A DNA stretch of 6,915 bases from Helicobacter sp. Lineage in GTDB: Bacteria > Campylobacterota > Campylobacteria > Campylobacterales > Helicobacteraceae. Below the pieces are notes generated by a model that was not told the origin of the DNA, did not search any database, and saw nothing but the letters and a program-made list of their open reading frames with translations. Made by a program: the position numbers and the translations under genes. Positions 5,964-6,915 of the stretch are shown here, piece after piece. Where the stretch lies: positions 1 through 6,915 of the forward strand of contig NZ_JAFLSB010000061.1 of assembly GCF_022511165.1 (NCBI RefSeq), given 5' to 3'. Numbering within the stretch: the stretch's first letter is position 1; each line of letters starts with the position of its first letter.

Positions 5964-6755
5964 GTGCAGTTTATAAAATATAGTAGCAGTGGGAATGATT
6001 TTTTGATTTTTCACACCCATACTCACGATGATGGCTCACGCGCTGCCCTCGCGCAAAGTGTGTGTGAGCGGCATAATGGCATTGGCGCTGATGGTATGGT
6101 GGTGCTTATCCCCTCAAATAGCGCAGATTATGCGTATGAGTGGGAATTTTATAATGCCGATGGCTCACGCGCCAAAATGTGCGGGAATGCAAGTCGCAGT
6201 GTAGGGCATTACGCGTATATCGAGGGACTTGCCCCCTTAAAACATCGCTTTTTGAGCGAAGTAGGGCTGATAGGCATTACATTAGATGAGTGTGATACAT
6301 CTTTGGTGCAGAGTGATTTAGGCGCATATACGCTCCTCCAAGAGCATATTGTAGAATCTAATCCCTATGGCGTGGATTTATGGAGTCTTGTTGATACAGG
6401 TGTGCCGCATTTAGTGGGCTTTACACAAAGTGCCTTGCCTACACAGCAAGATGCGCTTTTAAGGGCGTTGCGGATAAAATATGATGCAAATATCACTCTT
6501 GCTCATAGAGGAGAGCATCATATATCATATATGACTTATGAGCGAGGCGTTGAGGATATTACTCTTGCGTGTGGGACAGGAGCGGCAGCAGCTTTTATTA
6601 TAGCTTTCAAGCGCAATCTATGCGAAACTAAGGCAATCCTTATCCCACCAAGCAAAGAGACTTTATGGCTTTGCTTAGATACACATTCTCATATTTTATT
6701 TAAAGGAGCAGTTAAACGCATTGCGCGTTGCGAGTGGCTTTTGGGTGAGTTTTGA
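5964..6755 (+). CDS. dapF: Diaminopimelate epimerase
   Basis: DapF interconverts LL- and meso-diaminopimelate, supplying the peptidoglycan cross-linking residue and the precursor of lysine. It needs no cofactor and uses two cysteines as acid and base. Both are present in the 263-residue product: Cys73 in MCGNASRS and Cys203 in ACGTGAAAA. The substrate-binding landmarks SSSGNDF (7-13), NADGSRA (64-70), DTGVPHLV (144-151) and ERGVED (193-198) are also in place. The GTG at 5964 is preceded by AGGGGGA (5953-5959), giving MQFIKYSSSGNDF, the expected family start. It lies 30 bases after coaE and is probably the last gene of the speE operon, with a terminator-like repeat just downstream. Residues 17-22 (HTHTHD) are a His-rich loop in a normally variable position. 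Confidence 0.95.
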   Translation: MQFIKYSSSGNDFLIFHTHTHDDGSRAALAQSVCERHNGIGADGMVVLIPSNSADYAYEWEFYNADGSRAKMCGNASRSVGHYAYIEGLAPLKHRFLSEVGLIGITLDECDTSLVQSDLGAYTLLQEHIVESNPYGVDLWSLVDTGVPHLVGFTQSALPTQQDALLRALRIKYDANITLAHRGEHHISYMTYERGVEDITLACGTGAAAAFIIAFKRNLCETKAILIPPSKETLWLCLDTHSHILFKGAVKRIARCEWLLGEF

Positions 6756-6772
6756 ATCTCATTGGTTTATTT

Positions 6773-6843
6773 AAGATTCTAGAATCTAAAAATAGATTTT
6801 TATTTTTGGAGTTTTTAGAATCTAGATTCTTTTTTTTTTTTTT
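6773..6843 (+). terminator. Probable intrinsic terminator after dapF: AT-rich inverted repeat plus T14
   Basis: The arms 6773-6792 and 6812-6831 are complementary at 18 of 20 positions, separated by a 19-base AT-rich loop. They are followed at once by a run of 14 T residues (6830-6843). This is the arrangement of a rho-independent terminator, starting 17 bases after the dapF stop. The stem is AT-rich, so it would be weaker than a classical terminator. Each arm also contains its own perfect 14-base palindrome (6774-6787 and 6817-6830), so small local hairpins compete with the long stem. Confidence 0.6.
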
Positions 6844-6884
6844 ATAAGGGGGAGGGGCTTAAATTGCGAAGTCGCTCCCCTTAT
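6844..6884. repeat. GC-rich inverted repeat (hairpin) of unknown role
   Basis: The 17-base arm 6844-6860 pairs with the 16-base arm 6869-6884 around an 8-base loop, with one bulged G, one G-G mismatch and one G-U pair. It begins directly after the T run. There is no T run on the 3' side on either strand, so it does not look like an intrinsic terminator itself. On the minus strand a frame open from 6915 stops at TAA (6859-6861) inside the hairpin, encoding 18 residues plus stop ending KGSDFAI. This could be the end of a convergent gene, but the piece is too short to call. A dispersed intergenic repeat is another possibility. Otherwise 6756-6915 holds no gene I can support. Confidence 0.6.
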
Positions 6885-6915
6885 CCCGTTCGCAGATATA
6901 CCACTCACCCCCCAA

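Noticed and set aside
1..6915. Mobile element, CRISPR array, toxin-antitoxin or defence system
   Set aside because: I read both strands for transposases, spaced repeats and small paired genes. Apart from the terminal hairpins, the window is packed with housekeeping and flagellar genes.

Overview
The window looks like chromosomal core sequence from a Helicobacter species, most likely an enterohepatic (non-pylori) one. It is AT-rich, and five of its proteins resemble Helicobacter proteins as I recall them: a very long FlgL, the orphan regulator HsrA, the divergent epsilonproteobacterial spermidine synthase SpeE, CoaE and DapF. The species call is inference from remembered sequences; no search was run.

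Layout, all genes on the + strand. Bases 2-76 are the last 24 codons of an unidentified gene. Bases 77-251 are a leader region with short tandem repeats and a good sigma-54 (-24/-12) promoter, feeding flgL (252-2819). A polysaccharide-deacetylase-fold gene (2816-3574) overlaps flgL by ATGA and has lost its metal-binding residues. A perfect extended -10 at 3579-3587 introduces hsrA (3621-4301), whose receiver domain, unlike that of H. pylori, keeps the canonical phosphorylation residues. The gap 4302-4537 is filled by the signal recognition particle RNA gene ffs (about 4346-4450) with its own TATAAT, followed by a separate promoter for speE. SpeE (4538-5326), coaE (5331-5933) and dapF (5964-6755) form a tight housekeeping operon for polyamine, coenzyme A and lysine/peptidoglycan synthesis. 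The last 160 bases hold no + strand gene. They contain an AT-rich inverted repeat ending in 14 T residues (probable terminator), then a second strong GC-rich hairpin that may belong to a convergent gene or a dispersed repeat.

Working picture: flgL and its partner are expressed late in flagellar assembly under RpoN, while hsrA, ffs and the speE operon are each driven by vegetative promoters. I see no mobile element, CRISPR array, phage or defence gene, and no wholly new system. The points most worth a second look are the degenerate deacetylase translationally coupled to flgL, the canonical receiver of HsrA, a possible HsrA site at its own promoter, and the double hairpin at the end.
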